Counted from the stretch's first letter, positions 34,548 to 47,641 are shown. The stretch: 64,000 nt of DNA from Anodontia alba (GCA_964016985.1 OZ024833.1:57735463-57799462); one strand, 5' to 3'. Numbers and translations are program-made. Notes: a model not told the origin generated them from the sequence alone.

Positions 34548-35490
34548 TATGCCCCGCCACCAAAAAAGTATACCCTCTGAAATTTTGAGTGTCCGTCCAT
34601 CAGCGCCCCCACCATTCTTCTGTCCGCAACTCCTCCTACAGTTTTAGGCCAATCCTTTTCAAACTTTACAGGCGCTTTTAGGATGGTCTGAAGATATGCA
34701 TATTGTTTTTTCAGAATCCTGAAATTATTTTTTATCACATTTTTTGCATTTTTAACTTAGACTTTTTTAGAGCCCTAATACTACAGAAATGTATAGGGAG
34801 TATGTACCTTCTGCCTGCAACTCCTCCTACAGTTTTAGGCCAATCCTTTTCAAACTTTACAGGCGCTTTTAGGATGGTCTGAAGATATGCATATTGTTTT
34901 TTCAGAATCCTGAAATTTTATTTTTTATCACATGTTTTGCATTTTTAACTTAGACTTTTTTCGAGCCCTAATACTACAGAAATGTATAGGAGTATGTACC
35001 TGCTGCCCGCCTCCTCTTACAGTTTTAGGCCAATCCTTTTCAAACTTTACAGGCGCTTTTAGGATGGTCTGAAGATATGCATATTGTTTTTTCAGAATCC
35101 TGAAATTATTTTTTATTACATTTTTTGCATTTTTAACTTAGACTTTTTTCGAGCCCTAATACTACAGAAATGTATAGGGAGTATGTACCTTGTACGCGCA
35201 ACTCCTACATTTTCAGGCCGATCCTTTTGAAACTTTACATACGCTTTTAGGATGGTCTGAAGATATGCATATTGTTTTTTTCAGAATCATGAAATTATTT
35301 TTTATCACTTTTTATTGCATTTTTAACTTAGACCTTTTGGTGTGTTTTTTTTTTTTTTTTTTTTTGGAGTTATGAAATAACTGTTTATTGCTTCTCTTCA
35401 TGTTTAACTTAGATTGTTTTCAGCCCTTATACTACAGAATGCATAGGAAATATGTCCCTGTGGCGGGGCATGGTGCATGGCTTGCAGTTT
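34548..35490 (+). repeat. Helentron-like tandem-core repeat, family J, four near-identical units
   Basis: Head TATGCCCCGCCACCAAAAAA, GTGTCCGTCCATCAGCG, then four units of about 190 bp (CCAATCCTTTTCAAACTTTA, GATGGTCTGAAGATATGCAT). The first three units are almost identical and the fourth is more diverged. Tail GTGGCGGGGCATGGTGCATG mirrors the head. Confidence 0.82.
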
Positions 35491-35654
35491 TATTAAGAAA
35501 GGGCTTGGTTTGCAGGAAATCAACTAGGAAGTCAAAAAAAAAAAAATGGTCTCCCTTGTCAAAAATAGCAGAGAATGTACCAAGTGTATCAAGTTTCTAA
35601 AAGTGATGACTATTCTTAAAGGAAAGAACCTATTTCCAAGTCAGAGTTATTTGT

Positions 35655-37016
35655 ATCGCACCTGCTTGTAGCAGGGTGCGATATAGGCGTCCGCTTTTCC
35701 GTCCGTCCGTCTATCAACATTTATGTCGACGTCCAACATTTATGTCAAAGTTAGTATTCTAATCAACTACAAGACTAAACAACCATCAAACCTTGCATGA
35801 AACATCTCCCTGACCTCCTGACTTTGTGACGAGGTGCCCGCTTTTCCATTCGTCTGTCCTTTCGTCCGTCCCCCTGTCCGTCTGTTAACAGTTCTGTTAT
35901 GTCAGAGTTCGACATTTATGTCAAAGTTAGTATTCTAATCAACTACAAGACTAAACAACCATCAAACCTTGTATGAAACATCTCCCTGACCTCCTGACTT
36001 TGTGACATAGGTGCCCGCTTTTCCATTCATTTGTCCTTTCATCCGTCCGTTCATCCGTCCGTCTGTCTGTCTGTTAACAGTTCTGTTATGTCGAAGTTCG
36101 ACATTTACGTCAAAGTTAGTATTCTAATCAACTACAATTCTACAACAACCATCATAACTTGCATGACATATCTCCCTGACCTCCTGACTTGGCAGGTACA
36201 TTGACCCAGTGACCTTGACCTATATTTTGGGCTCCATTGACTTTGACACAATTTACGTTGACGTTCCAGATCTTCTCAACTATAAGGCGTACAACTACCA
36301 AACCTTGCATAGTGCTTCTCCTAGATGTACTGACTCGGCAGGTACCTTGACCTGGTGACCTTTACCTATATTTTGCGCTCCAGTGACTTTGACACATTTT
36401 GCATTGACGTTCGATATCTCCTCAACTATAAGGCCTACAACCATCAAACCTTGCAAAGTGCTTCTTCTCAACGTACTGACTCGGCAGATACCTTGACATG
36501 GTGACTTTGACCTATATTTTTGCTGCAGTGACTTTGACATAATTTACGTCAACGTTCCAGATCTCCTCAAGTGTAAGACCTCAAGCCACCAAACCTTGCA
36601 TAGTGCTTCTCCCAGATGTACTGACTCAGCAGGTATCTTGACCCGGTGACCTTGACCTATATTTTGCGCTCCAGTGCCTTTTACACATTTTACGTCGACG
36701 TTCAATATCTCCTCAACTATAAGGCCTACAACCATCAAACCTTGCATAATGCTTCTCCTCAATGTACGGACTCTGCAGGTACCTTGACTGGGTGACCTTG
36801 ACCTATATTTTGCGCTCCATTGACTTTTACACCTTTATGTCGCCCTTCCATATGTCCTCAACTGTAAGGCCTTCAACCACCAAACCTTATATAGTGCTTC
36901 TTCTCGATGTAATGACTCGGCAGGTACCTTGACCTGGTGACCTTGACCTATATTTTGCACTCCAGTGACTTTGACATGTTTTATGTTGATGTTGGGTATC
37001 TCCTCAAATATAAGAC
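35655..37016 (+). repeat. Family C tandem-core repeat, left part of an interrupted copy
   Basis: Head TATCGCACCTGCTTGTAGCA/GGGTGCGATATAGG and the same unit order as 3361-4715. It stops after CTCCTCAAATATAAGAC, where the intact copy continues CTACAACCACTAAACC. The other part resumes at 48058. Confidence 0.85.
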
Positions 37017-37075
37017 TTTTGAGTTTGCTCTAAATGAAGACAGTAATTAACATCAAGATCTGTTACTTATAAATA

Positions 37076-38821
37076 ATGACAGAAATGGAGGAATCTGTAA
37101 ATTCAAGTGGTTTGACTGACTCTTCACCTGGAAGTAGTATTTTACTTTCAGATAGTCGAGCAATGCAAGATGAATTTTCAGGTTTTGAAAAGGGAGATTC
37201 CAATTCAGATGTACAGGACCCTTTTAATGGAATTTTCTACCATATTATGCCTTCACAGGACAGCACTAACATTATGTTCTACAACAAACCTCTATACAAT
37301 AATATACTCACAGTGCTAAGTAAGGAAATTAAGTTTCCATCAGCAGAGGCAAGGAAATTCACCATAAAAACTCATGTAGACAGCAAAAAATGCAATCTCT
37401 ATATAGACAGGAATGTAATGACTATCTGTGCTAGTGGTCCAGGTCATAATTTTTGGAAAGAAAATAATTTTAGAAAACTTTCTGAAAACATGTACAAAAG
37501 CTTTGTTAGAGAGATAAGCACTGTGTTGAACACAAGCATAGATAATCAGGACAGTGCCTCCCAGATTTCTACACAGATTAATCTGTCTGATAGTAATCAT
37601 ACCAGAAGAGATACACACACCACTGAAGAGGAGCCCCCTGCATTGCCAGCAACACAGCAGATGGAACAGGTGGAATCTACACAACTGCAAGATACACCTG
37701 TGATAAGACAAATTTCCACCCTGATGGATATGATACACACACTGCAAGGTCAGATATCCACACTCACAAATAAAGTTAACAATCTTGTGCAGCAAGCAGC
37801 AGTTCAAACTCTATACAGAACAGTTGATAAAACTCATGTCAATACCACAATACACACAAAATCAGTCAGAGGTACTACAAGACAACTATGGAACTAACGA
37901 TCCTGGGCCTCAGAATTCTCCTGTTACTTCCAGCAGTCGGGAGGCACAAGCTCCCCTAGATCTTCAAAGCAGATCATATAGCACCGTGGTCAAAACATCA
38001 ACTCCTAAGCTACAGAAACAACAGACAGTGCAAAGAGCACATTCTGCTCCTAGGCCCAGCCGAAGTACAAATAAACCAACACAAAATCCAGGACAGGCAC
38101 CTACAAAGTCTTTACAGATAAATAGTCTTCCAGAACAGATCCTTCTGATAGGAGACTCCTTAATTTCAGCTATCAATCCAAAAGGGCTCAGTCAAAAAGT
38201 TTTCAAAAATGGAATATCAGGTGCAAAAATTAATGAGATCTACAATAAAGTAAAAGTGTTTGATTTGAATCAGTTTTCACATGTAGTAATTTATGTAGGA
38301 GGAAATGATGCCTCAAACAGTGTAGATATAGAATATTTTGAGGAAGTATATGATCAACTCATTCAACATGTGCGATAAATTAACAATAGTTGTCATATTT
38401 TCCTTTGTAACAGCTGTCCAAGAGGAGAACTGATACTACTGAAGTAAATGAGGCCATATTGCGCCTATCGGAGCAACATGGTATCAGTTTAATTGACCTT
38501 GACAAGGCATTTCATGATAAAGATGGAAATGTTATCATGCGGTATTATAACAGAGACACCATTCATCTTTCATCCTCAGGAGTGAAACGTTTAGTAGGAA
38601 CCATAAATAATGAAGTGTCAATTGTGTGCGATTTTGAAAGTTGTGTTTTTCCATCCCGTAATCAATACTCTTACCGCACACAGCTTCACATTCGAAAGCG
38701 TCGTACCGAAAATGCTAGGAAGAGGAGATATGGGTATCATACACATACTGACAGAAACAGTCCATGCTACAAATGTGGTGAAACCAACCACGATACTAAT
38801 CAGTGTAGACACTCGGAGCAA
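37076..38821 (+). pseudogene. LINE ORF1, N-terminal part: coiled coil, esterase-like domain, first zinc knuckle
   Basis: LINE ORF1 proteins bind the element RNA; in CR1/L2 some carry an SGNH esterase-like domain. Segment 1 (37076 to about 37860) ends with a probable coiled coil (LQGQISTLTNKVNNLVQQ). After a frameshift, segment 2 carries QILLIGDSLISA (block I, GDS at about 38151) and VVIYVGGNDAS (block III), then a TAA at 38376-38378. The text NSCPRG continues in the same frame, then a second frameshift near 38427 leads to segment 3 with RDTIHLSSSG (block V, D-x-x-H). It ends with a CCHC knuckle CYKCGETNHDTNQC at 38764-38805. Interrupted at 38822 by the TTAA element. Confidence 0.82.
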
Positions 38822-39034
38822 TTAACCCTTCTCCTGCTGAATTGATTTTGCCTAATGTAGTCTCACTGCTGAATTGTTTTATGTAATTGTGAAAGAATGT
38901 AATTATAAGCAAGATGGTACAGTAAAATTGTTATTTTTGGAGAACTTGCAATCAGAGTATCCTGAAATTTGGTACACTGACAAGATGTGATTTTTCCTTC
39001 GAAATCACAGTAACTTCTATCTGCTATTAATATT

Positions 39035-39761
39035 GGTTGCCATGGTAACCATGGCAGTAACTGTAAGTTTAACTGAATTTATATGAGAACAAGATCAAAG
39101 GAGCCCCTCTCCATAACTATCATAGGGTTCTGTTTGAAATTTGCCAGGAGTACTTCCCAGTGACCAATCGTCATATTTCTTTAATTTCATACCAAACGTC
39201 CTTTTACTTTGGTTGTCATGACAACTGTAAAGTATGAATGTAAAATGTTCAAAATATATGTATGATTGCTTTTGATGTTATCAAGTTGGATTCTGTGTAC
39301 TTTTGCAGGAACAAACTTTAGCTCACTTTGGTATTCTGATGTACTTTAATTATTATCAAAGTCATAAGCAGTCACATCAGATTTTAAATTAGTTTCCATG
39401 GCAACCATAACTGTTAAGGAACAAATTAAGGGAAAATAATAAAATACTATCTCCTTCAAAAGCACAAACAAAAGTTTAATGCTAAGAATATTTGCAATGT
39501 TCTCTGGCTACACCTCTACCATAAACTTGCAGCTAAATTTCTTTTATTTACTTTAGTTGCCATGGCAATGATAGATATTGAGCTGGAAAACATTTAGATG
39601 ACACCATCTAGAAACCCACCATCTAGAAAGCCACCGAAAAGTTTTCATTGATTTTTTACATGCATGTGTCTTCAGTGTCCTTGACACACCAAGTCAGTTT
39701 TCAATTTTCTTCAAAGTTACAGTCCGGTCTGTTCTCCATTTACATTTGTTGTCATGGCAAC
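39035..39761. repeat. Five-fold array of GTTGCCATGGCAAC-type palindromes (X-box-like)
   Basis: Palindromes at 39035-39050 (GGTTGCCATGGTAACC), 39211-39225, 39392-39406, 39556-39568 and 39748-39761 (GTTGTCATGGCAAC), spaced about 164-192 bp. The first fits the RFX X-box consensus GTNRCC-N2-RGYAAC; the others have one or two mismatches. Flanking text (for example TTTACTTTGGTTG) is weakly repeated, so this is a degenerate tandem array. Confidence 0.75.
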
Positions 39762-40350
39762 AGTCATTTTTCATATACATACAAAGAAAATGACAAAAAT
39801 ATTTAGTACTCAAAAAAGCACTGAAGAGATTTGAATGGAAAAAAGTAAAAAAAAAATGGAACTTTAACAGTAATGCTTGTGTGTTGATTTTCTGCCGTAC
39901 TTCAGTATTCATCATAACCCTAGATAAGGTGCATTTACAAATTGAAATGGATGAGTATTTCTCATTTCTTCTCAAAAATGTGTTATGGGTGCTCATTACA
40001 AGACTGACTTCTGAGTATAGCGATGAGAGAATATTTGATGAGTCTTAAATATTTTGGGTCTAGACCAAGCCAGGGGCAAGAAGGCATGATGGATGGAAAC
40101 ATCAAGGACCCAAGATGAATTTCGGCTTCGTTATGTTTTAAAAGGGTAGCCGAGGACAGACCAAAATAGAGAGAAACAATCTCTCTCTAAAGTTATCAGT
40201 GGTGCCTCAGTGATGTATGGTTACGGGGCTGAAATGAAGTGACGTATATAAGCACAGAAAGTTGCCACCCACAGGACTGTTAATGCAAGCTATGCAGACA
40301 AAATTCTAGAAAGCAACTTTAGCTATATTTATCAGTCTATCTATTCAATG

Positions 40351-40632
40351 TGATTTGGTTGGTTTGGAGTTTATCAGCCCAGTCAACACTATTAAGGTTA
40401 TGTCAAGTTGGTCAATTTACCTAACCACACTTTTCATGGGCAGGCTTAATCCTCTAGGGGGATAACCAGTACTTGTGCACATTCTTTCCCATAAACTGAC
40501 CCTTCTTGAATCAGTGTGAGAAAATGACTGTAGAAACTATTTCATTCACAGGCCGGACCTTTAGGATTGAACCCGCGACCTCCTGGTCACTAGTTCCAAC
40601 ATGCATCTGACTAAGTCACTGAGGCACCAGCT
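40351..40632 (-). mobile_element. tRNA-derived SINE (SINE-1), diverged copy
   Basis: Same family as 33961-34268: AGCCCAGTCAACACTATTAA, TAATCCTCTAGGGGGATAAC, ACTGACCCTTCTTGAATCAG and the reversed B-box region GATTGAACCCGCGACCTCC. It lies inside the TTAA element. More diverged than the other copies. No target duplication was identified. Confidence 0.75.
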
Positions 40633-41997
40633 CTACTTTATATGAAGTGACTTTATTTGTTTATAAATCAGAATGCAACAAGATTTGCACAAAAATATCT
40701 AACTTTTTTCCTAGTTTTTAGTTTAAATTTGTAATTTTTGTTACCTCATTCAAAGAACAATGAGCTGCCATTTTAAACACATCTGTACTATGTCACACAG
40801 TAAGTTACTGTTATTCTTTGGTGAGGCTTGAGAAAGCTCAGATATTAGGCCAACTCAGATATCTATCATACGATTCATCTAGCGATTCATCTAGCGCTTC
40901 TTTAATTTCATCATCATGATGATTTATTTTTTTTGAATAAACTGAAAGGTATACCAATGTAAATAAACACAGAAAGCATTTATCATTAAAAGCACAAACA
41001 GCACCTACTTTGCATAAATTGTGATTCTGATTCAGATTGCATTTTATTGCCAAATATCTAAAATTACGTCAGACACTGCAAAAGTAAACCGGAAACTACC
41101 CATGAGTAGTCAGGGAACATACATATTCATTTCCAAAAACAGAAAGAACAACTGAAGAGCTGGCCAGCAGCAAAATCCTTTGGGTTCAAATCGGGCCCCA
41201 TGGATGTTGTTCTAAATCCAGATAAAGCTCCAACAACACACAACAACCCCCATGGTACCCATAGTTCCTAGCAAGCAGATTCCTATCATATTTATTTACC
41301 CTAAGTATTTGCCATTCAGACATATTTAACTCCTAACCATACTTACCCTAAAAATTGTCCATTTGGTGAAAATAAAAAAATTGTTTGCCCTCTCCCTACC
41401 TGCCCAAAGAAAAGCTGCTGCCTCAAAAATTTTTTTTTTGGAATTCTAGAGTGCCATTTCTTTTTCTTTTTCAATCATTTCAAAAGTGAAGAAGTTCTGA
41501 ATAAAGTTTTGAGTATAATGCTCTCCATAAATTATGGCAGGCATGCTGCTTTTAATATTGCTATTTTAGACAGATATATTAAATTTACGTAAAAAGCTGT
41601 TAATTTTCATTTAAACATGTTTTTCGATTCTGGCATTTTCTGGCAGATTTTATACAATAAATTTTCAAGAAAAAAAAAAAATACCGGTACTTACCTCCCC
41701 AAAAATATCTGACTGAGTTGGGAGAGGGCAAACAGAAATAATTTTAAATGCGGCCTTTTACTACCAAACTTGCTGGATATGTGGATAACAATGCTGACCT
41801 TGATCTGGCACTGTGTGCTGCTGTGTCTGACCTTGAACTACATTGTTTGATTGAGACTTTCTGTCTGAATACCTAGCATCAATTCATTGGAAAAAATAAA
41901 GCTTGCTTCTTACACTTCACTCAGTCTAAATTTTAACTATCAAAGCTGCAAGACCACAAAAGTTTTCTCATTTCAATCATGATGCTTGTCAGGTCTG

Positions 41998-42120
41998 TCA
42001 GCCTGGTTAGCTCAGCCCAGCAGGGTATCAGCTTTACAAGCAGGAGGCTGTGGGTTCAAGTCCTCAATCGAGTACAGTGTCCCCAAATCCTTATAAAATT
42101 AAAAGTGCCCAAGGTAAATA
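41998..42120 (+). mobile_element. tRNA-derived SINE head (second family)
   Basis: A-box-like TGGTTAGCTCAGCCCAGCAG and B box GGGTTCAAGTCC, spaced as in a tRNA promoter (about 41 bp), followed by non-tRNA sequence. The acceptor stem does not close, so it is not a functional tRNA gene. Confidence 0.65.
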
Positions 42121-43930
42121 ATACATGGGCTTGTGATGTCATGATTTTTCAAAATAAAGATTTTTTTTTCCTGTTTTATTTCATGTGTGTGTGTGTGTGT
42201 GTGTGACTCAGATACAAGTAGGGGCCCGCATCACTGCAAGTGTAAATTATCAAATTTTAATGCAGTAAACAAAAAACTGTTGAGTCTAAAATTTGATGCC
42301 TGGCTAAGAGTGGAGATCTTGTTAAGATGTTTATTCTGAAGTGTCTGATCTAGATCTACACTGTTTACACAGACCTGTCTTTCCATATACATAGGGTAAA
42401 TACAGTGGCCACTGAAAAAAAATATTTGATGTGCTCACACTGGTTCTAAGTAATGAAGAAAATGTTAGTTTGTATATATAACTGCTAATATCTGGCTATC
42501 AAAGGATAGATGGGGAAGAAGTTTGGTAATCATTTGGATTGGCTATTCTGTGAGTGTAATCAGGGTGATTAAGTAACTGTAGAGCATCTGATTTGCAAGC
42601 AAGAGGTCATGGGTTTGAATCATACAATGGGAATGAATGGGTGGACACTTTATCTCTTATTTTTACTTTAACATCATTGTAGGGCCAAGTTCCTGCACTT
42701 TGTTTAGCGGCACGTAGTTTATTATTGCAACGACACACAGAAACATTATGATCCAAGCTTCTTTCAAATGTGCTGGACATCTTTATCGCTTACTAAAATT
42801 CGGTCGCAACATTTTTGGAAAGCCTTACTTGTACATCGGACCTTAGCGAAAGCATCTATTCGGTACAACTTTGCATTCGTTTCAAAGTCCAGAAAAAAGA
42901 AAAGAAAAACAATCATATGAGCGAAAAGACTGAAAATAAATTTTCTTTAAAATAAACTGTACTGAAATTACTTCGGAGGCGTGTGTAAGGAGATATTTGT
43001 TCGGATCGTTAAAAGCGCATCAACACGTGCGGACGAAATGCGTCCTTCACAAAAGTGCGGGAGAACAGTGCCGACTTTTGCAACAGCAAACAAATAAATG
43101 GCAGCTCTCTTTGAATTTCAAACAGCACTACGTTTGTATATGGAAAAAACACAAGCAAAACCATCGCAAATCAACTAAATTTTGACTATTTTCGTCTTTT
43201 CCGCGCTGGTAAACAGCGCATCCGGAACGAGGCTACGTATTTAGAAACGGGTTTTCCGAAAATTATGATGAAAAACTAAACCTTATTTCTGTTATCTTTT
43301 CATGCAAAAATGCTTTTGTTTGTGTGATAGCAGCGTTAGAAAGATAAAAATAAGCTTATAAGGTCGAATTAATTTCAATATGCGTTTAGTGAAAGTTATT
43401 TATTTATAGAATTACTCCCGGTAACTTCCGGAAGTGGTGAGGCTTTTTCAGACGACACTCGGCAAATCAGCAAAATAAATAAAATAAATTAATAATTAAT
43501 GTTTTTTAAGACCTGAATATTATAAAAAGTAATGAATTTTTATACTTTTTATTGTTTTCTCACAATGATCTTTTATGTCAACACTTCTTTTGATGTTTAT
43601 TTCTGAGTTTTAATTTATCTATTTTTAGAATCGGAAAATCCGCTCATCCAAGTTTAGCTCAGCTGCACCTCTGGTCATTTTTTTTAATAAAATTGACTTT
43701 TTAAACGCATCTTATTGCTAAAATGTTCCGCTAAATATATCATTAAATTCATATCTTATGTATTCTTCGTGCGTTCGTTACGTTTTGGAACCGCTTAAGC
43801 TGTCATGACGTTTTAGAAAAAATGACGTCAGAGTGCAACCTGGAAATTCCCACTGACCGAAAATTTTCGGTTTCAGCAGTCAACGTTTTGCACGCGCTAC
43901 CGAATATATTCGGGTGCCACAGGAGAAGGG

Positions 43931-43990
43931 TTAAAGTGCTTTCGCTGTGGGTTCTATGGGCATAAAATCATTAGATGCATACAGAAATAG
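43931..43990 (+). pseudogene. LINE ORF1, C-terminal end with second zinc knuckle
   Basis: After the TTAA element, ORF1 resumes in the frame of its third segment: TTA AAG TGC, then CFRCGFYGHKIIRC, a CX2CX4HX4C knuckle, then IQK and TAG at 43988-43990. Together with the knuckle at 38764-38805 this makes a tandem CCHC pair, as in many LINE ORF1 or gag-like proteins. ORF2 starts 27 nt after the stop. Confidence 0.82.
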
Positions 43991-44017
43991 GGATACGGCA
44001 ATGGTGCCACAGTTTAT

Positions 44018-47000
44018 ATGCATGAAACAATATCTATAAAAAATAAATATTCATGTTTAGATAATGTTTGTACAGAATGTGATTCATCAACTTGTTCATG
44101 TGTTACTGATTATACAGTTTGTGAATGGAACATCAATGACACTAGTAGAGCTTTATCAGCTTGCTCATTTGTGACTTCCTTGTATAGCCAACATACAAAA
44201 TCTCAATGTACATTCACTGGAAAAAAAACAAGTGATGATTTATGTTCTTATATTTCAAAAGATTTAAATGTTTTTGTTAGTCCTTCTATGAGGCCCTCAG
44301 ATGTTAATGATAAGGATACATTTATGCTTAATAGCTCATACGATTTAAGTGATGATTCTCATATTAATGGTAAATCTTCTGTAGAATCTACTCTCCGTGT
44401 TCTCACTGATATAAGTAATCAGCTGGTTAATGATTCAGAAAATATTTCTCTTCCAAGCGATAAAGAAGAATCTGAACCAGGATCTTCTTTACAGCATTCT
44501 CAGTTCAGTGAAATTTCTACTGAACAGTCACATGATGTCCAGTCTATTTCTAGTAATACACATGTATCGCAACGCCAGTCTGCTTTTGGTAATATATACG
44601 AACTAGGATTGAAATGCAAGGGTTTTAGAATGGGTCATTTAAACATTCAAGGATTGAGGAACAAAATCGACCAAGTACGGCTTTTGCTAGAATCTGCACA
44701 TAATCAAATTCACATAATGGGGTTCAGTGAAACTAAATTAAATGACATTCACCCTGATTCTGCATTTGAAATTCAAGGTTATCAAAAACCTTTCAGAAGG
44801 GACAGAAAAAGTAACATGGGTGGTGGTCTTTTGGTATATGTAAAGGATGGGGTCTGTTGTAGATGAAGGTCTGATTTAGAAAATAAAAATCTGGAATGTA
44901 TATGGGCAGAAATAAGGCCAGTCAAAAGTAAACCATTTTTGGTCGCAAATATCTACAGGCCTCCTAATTCTAGCATTCAGTGGAATGAATTTTTTTAAAA
45001 TTGCTTGGAAAAAGTGTTAAAAGAAGAAAAAGAAATTTATTTAATGGGAGATTTCAATAGAGATCTTTTAAGTAATCAGATCAATAAAGCCTGGACTGAT
45101 TATATGGAGCCGTTTGGTTTATTTCAGTTAATTACTCAAGCCAGCAGAGAAAAAGCGGAATCTAAAACCCTGATTGATCATATTTATGCTAACTGTCCAG
45201 AAAATGTTAACTCTATTGACATACCAAGGATTGGTTTGAGTGATCATTTCCCCATATTTTTCACTCGCAAAATGCATGTTCAGCCCCCCAAAAGCAATCA
45301 CTTCTTAATTTGTTACAGGTCTTTTAAAGAATTTGATGAAACTAAATTTATCTGTGATCTACAGGCTGTACCTTGGGATGTTATCCAGTTGTTTGAGGAT
45401 ACAGATGATATCCTAGAGGCATGGTCAGATCTCTTTTTAGAAGTTGTAGATAAGCATGTACCAATAAAACTGCACAGGGTTAAGCATAAAAACCAACCAG
45501 AATGGATAACACCAGATATATTAGATGCCATTAAATGCAGAGACAGACATAAATCTTTAGCTAATGAAAATGAGTACAAATTCTGGCGGAATAAAGTTAC
45601 CAAATTAATAAGAAATGCAAAAAGAGACAAATATCAGTTGTTTATCGAGAACAACAAGAGTAAACCGGGCAGCATTTACAAAATCTTTAAGGAGATTGGT
45701 GCAGGTAAAGGTAATCATAGACAGTCAAATATTGCGTCAGTTAATACTGATAATGACTCATATACTGAGGATCCATATGAAATTACAAATGTTTTTAACA
45801 ATTTCTTTGTTGACGTTGCTGCTAAAATCAAAGACCCAATTATTGGTACAAATCATCACAAATTAAAAGAATTCTGTGACAGCAAGCTTCCTGCTGGTAC
45901 TGAATTTCAAATTCCAAGTATTGAAAAAGACAAAGTTTTGAAATACCTGTCCAACATAGATGTAAGCAAAGCCACAGGTACCGATAACATTGGTCCACGC
46001 TTGCTTAAAATATCAGCCCCTCATATAGCTGATGACATCACATTTATCTGCAATCACAGTATTAGGAATTCTTCTTTTCCAAATAAGTGGAAAGAAGTCA
46101 AAGTCTCACCACTTCACAAAAATGGTCCTCTAGAAGATGTAAACAATTATCGCCCAATATCAATATTACCAGTCTTGTCCAAAGTCCTTGAGAAACATGT
46201 ACATGATAGTTTCTCATACTATCTAAACAAACACAATTTACTCCATAAGACCCAGTCAGGCTTTCGATCCAAGCATTCATGTGAAACAGCTCTAGTGCAT
46301 ATGATAGACTCTTGGCTAAATGCAATTGATGATGGAAAAATGGTGGGTGTGGTGCTCGTTGATTTCAAGAAGGCTTTTGATCTTGTGGATCATCAAATTC
46401 TTCTGTCAAAGTTAAAATTATATGGCATACAAAATGAAACACTCCTATGGTTTAATAGCTATCTTTCACAGAGATGGCAGCAAGTAGTAATAAATAACAG
46501 CAAGTCAGACTTCAAACCAGTCTCATGTGGTGTTCCTCAAGGTTCTATTCTAGGTCCACTTTTATTCCTTCTGTTTATAAATGATCTACCCTTGTACACA
46601 AACAATGTTCATACAGATTTATATGCTGATGACACAACTCTATATGACATTCAAGAGTCTCAAGAAATAATTGAACAAAATCTTCAGTCTGCATTGAACC
46701 AACTGCATGTTTGGTGTAAAAGTAATGGTATGCTTCTCAATTCAGCAAAAACAAAGGTTATGCTGGTAACCACCAACCAGAAACGTCAGCGACTAAATAC
46801 TGATAGTCTCTGTCTTAGTTTCAAGGATGAAATACTTCAGATGATAACGAGTGATAAAATTTTAGGTGTTTTAGTAGACAATAACTTGTTATGGTCTGCA
46901 CACGCTAAACATTTAGCAAAAAAAATTTCATCAAATATATGGCTTCTTTCAAAAATTAAGTACTTCTTATCACTAAATCACCGCATACAGTTCTACAAAT

Positions 47001-47461
47001 CCTACATTCAACCTCACATTGATTTTTGCAGCATTGTATGGGGAAATACTTCTGAAGCAAATAAACTGAAGATTTACAGATTACAAAAGAGAACCTGTCA
47101 TGTTATTCTTGACTATAATGTTGAAGATACCTATGAAGCCATGAATTCTTTGAAAATTTTATCGATTTATGATCATCTCTTTCTGAGAAAAGCAAAGTTT
47201 ATGTTTAAAGTATATAATGAGATAACACCTACTTATATTTCCGAAAATTTCACTTTACGTAACAATGTTAATGACTCTGTTGTTCTGAGGTCTATAACCT
47301 CAGGTTGTTTTGTCCCACCCAAGCCTAGAACTGAATACTTTAAGCAAAGTATGAAATATTCAGGATGTTTGATATGGAACAGTCTGCCTGATGAAGTTAA
47401 AGGTGCCAAAACCCTAGAAACATTTCATAACAGGTGTTTGAAATGGCTAGTAACTGGTTGA
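44018..47461 (+). pseudogene. LINE ORF2: APE endonuclease and reverse transcriptase
   Basis: ORF2 nicks DNA and reverse-transcribes the element at the target site. The frame is continuous for 1148 codon positions except for two stops, TGA at 44864-44866 and TAA at 44996-44998, both inside the endonuclease. Residues 1-200 are Ser/Cys-rich and unrecognised. The endonuclease starts near 44630 (GHLNIQGLRNK, FSETKL) and continues after the stops with MGDFNRDLL (catalytic Asp) and GLSDHFPIFF (catalytic His). RT blocks follow: WKEVKVSPLHKNG, NYRPISILPVLSKVLEK, VVLVDFKKAFD, GVPQGSILGPLLF and YADD at 46622-46633. The C-terminal region ends WNSLPDEVK...FH. All catalytic motifs are intact, so the decay is light. 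The order and motifs fit CR1/L2; the exact clade was not tested. Confidence 0.88.
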
Positions 47462-47641
47462 GTTATCAAGATTGCTATAACTTTATTTTTCATGGGAAAA
47501 TGGTCACTCAGCAGTCCCAAAGCATTCTTTCTTTTTTTTTATGTTGTTGTTGTAGTTCATATCCATTATACTTCACGTTTTATAAATGCCTGCCTGCTTC
47601 TGAAGATATGTATATATGTGTATACATATATCTACTTGTGT

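Larger units (their letters stand above)
38826..43930. mobile_element. 5.1-kb TTAA-flanked DNA transposon (piggyBac-like, non-autonomous)
   Basis: Flanked by TTAA on both sides (38822-38825, 43931-43934). Terminal inverted repeats CCCTTCTCCTG / CAGGAGAAGGG, 11 bp. Removing it and one TTAA restores the LINE ORF1 frame exactly between two zinc knuckles, so the ends are certain. No transposase is recognisable; the longest ORFs are about 100 codons and nondescript. Inside are SINEs (40351-40632, 41998-42120), another tRNA-like piece near 42575-42660, and a palindrome array (39035-39761). The right 1.2 kb (42.7-43.9 kb) is richer in CpG than its surroundings. Confidence 0.85.

Noticed and set aside
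37340..37807. 155-codon minus-strand ORF opposite LINE ORF1
   Set aside because: Shadow of the coding strand; no domain.
38376..38459. Separate small gene between ORF1 segments
   Set aside because: The NSCPRG text and following block continue the esterase-like domain across a stop and a frameshift, so it is one broken ORF1.
41998..42660. Functional tRNA genes
   Set aside because: A and B boxes are present, but acceptor stems do not pair and flanks are non-tRNA SINE sequence.
42997..43185. 62-codon ORF in the CpG-richer right part of the TTAA element
   Set aside because: No recognisable domain or homologue pattern; not enough to call a gene.
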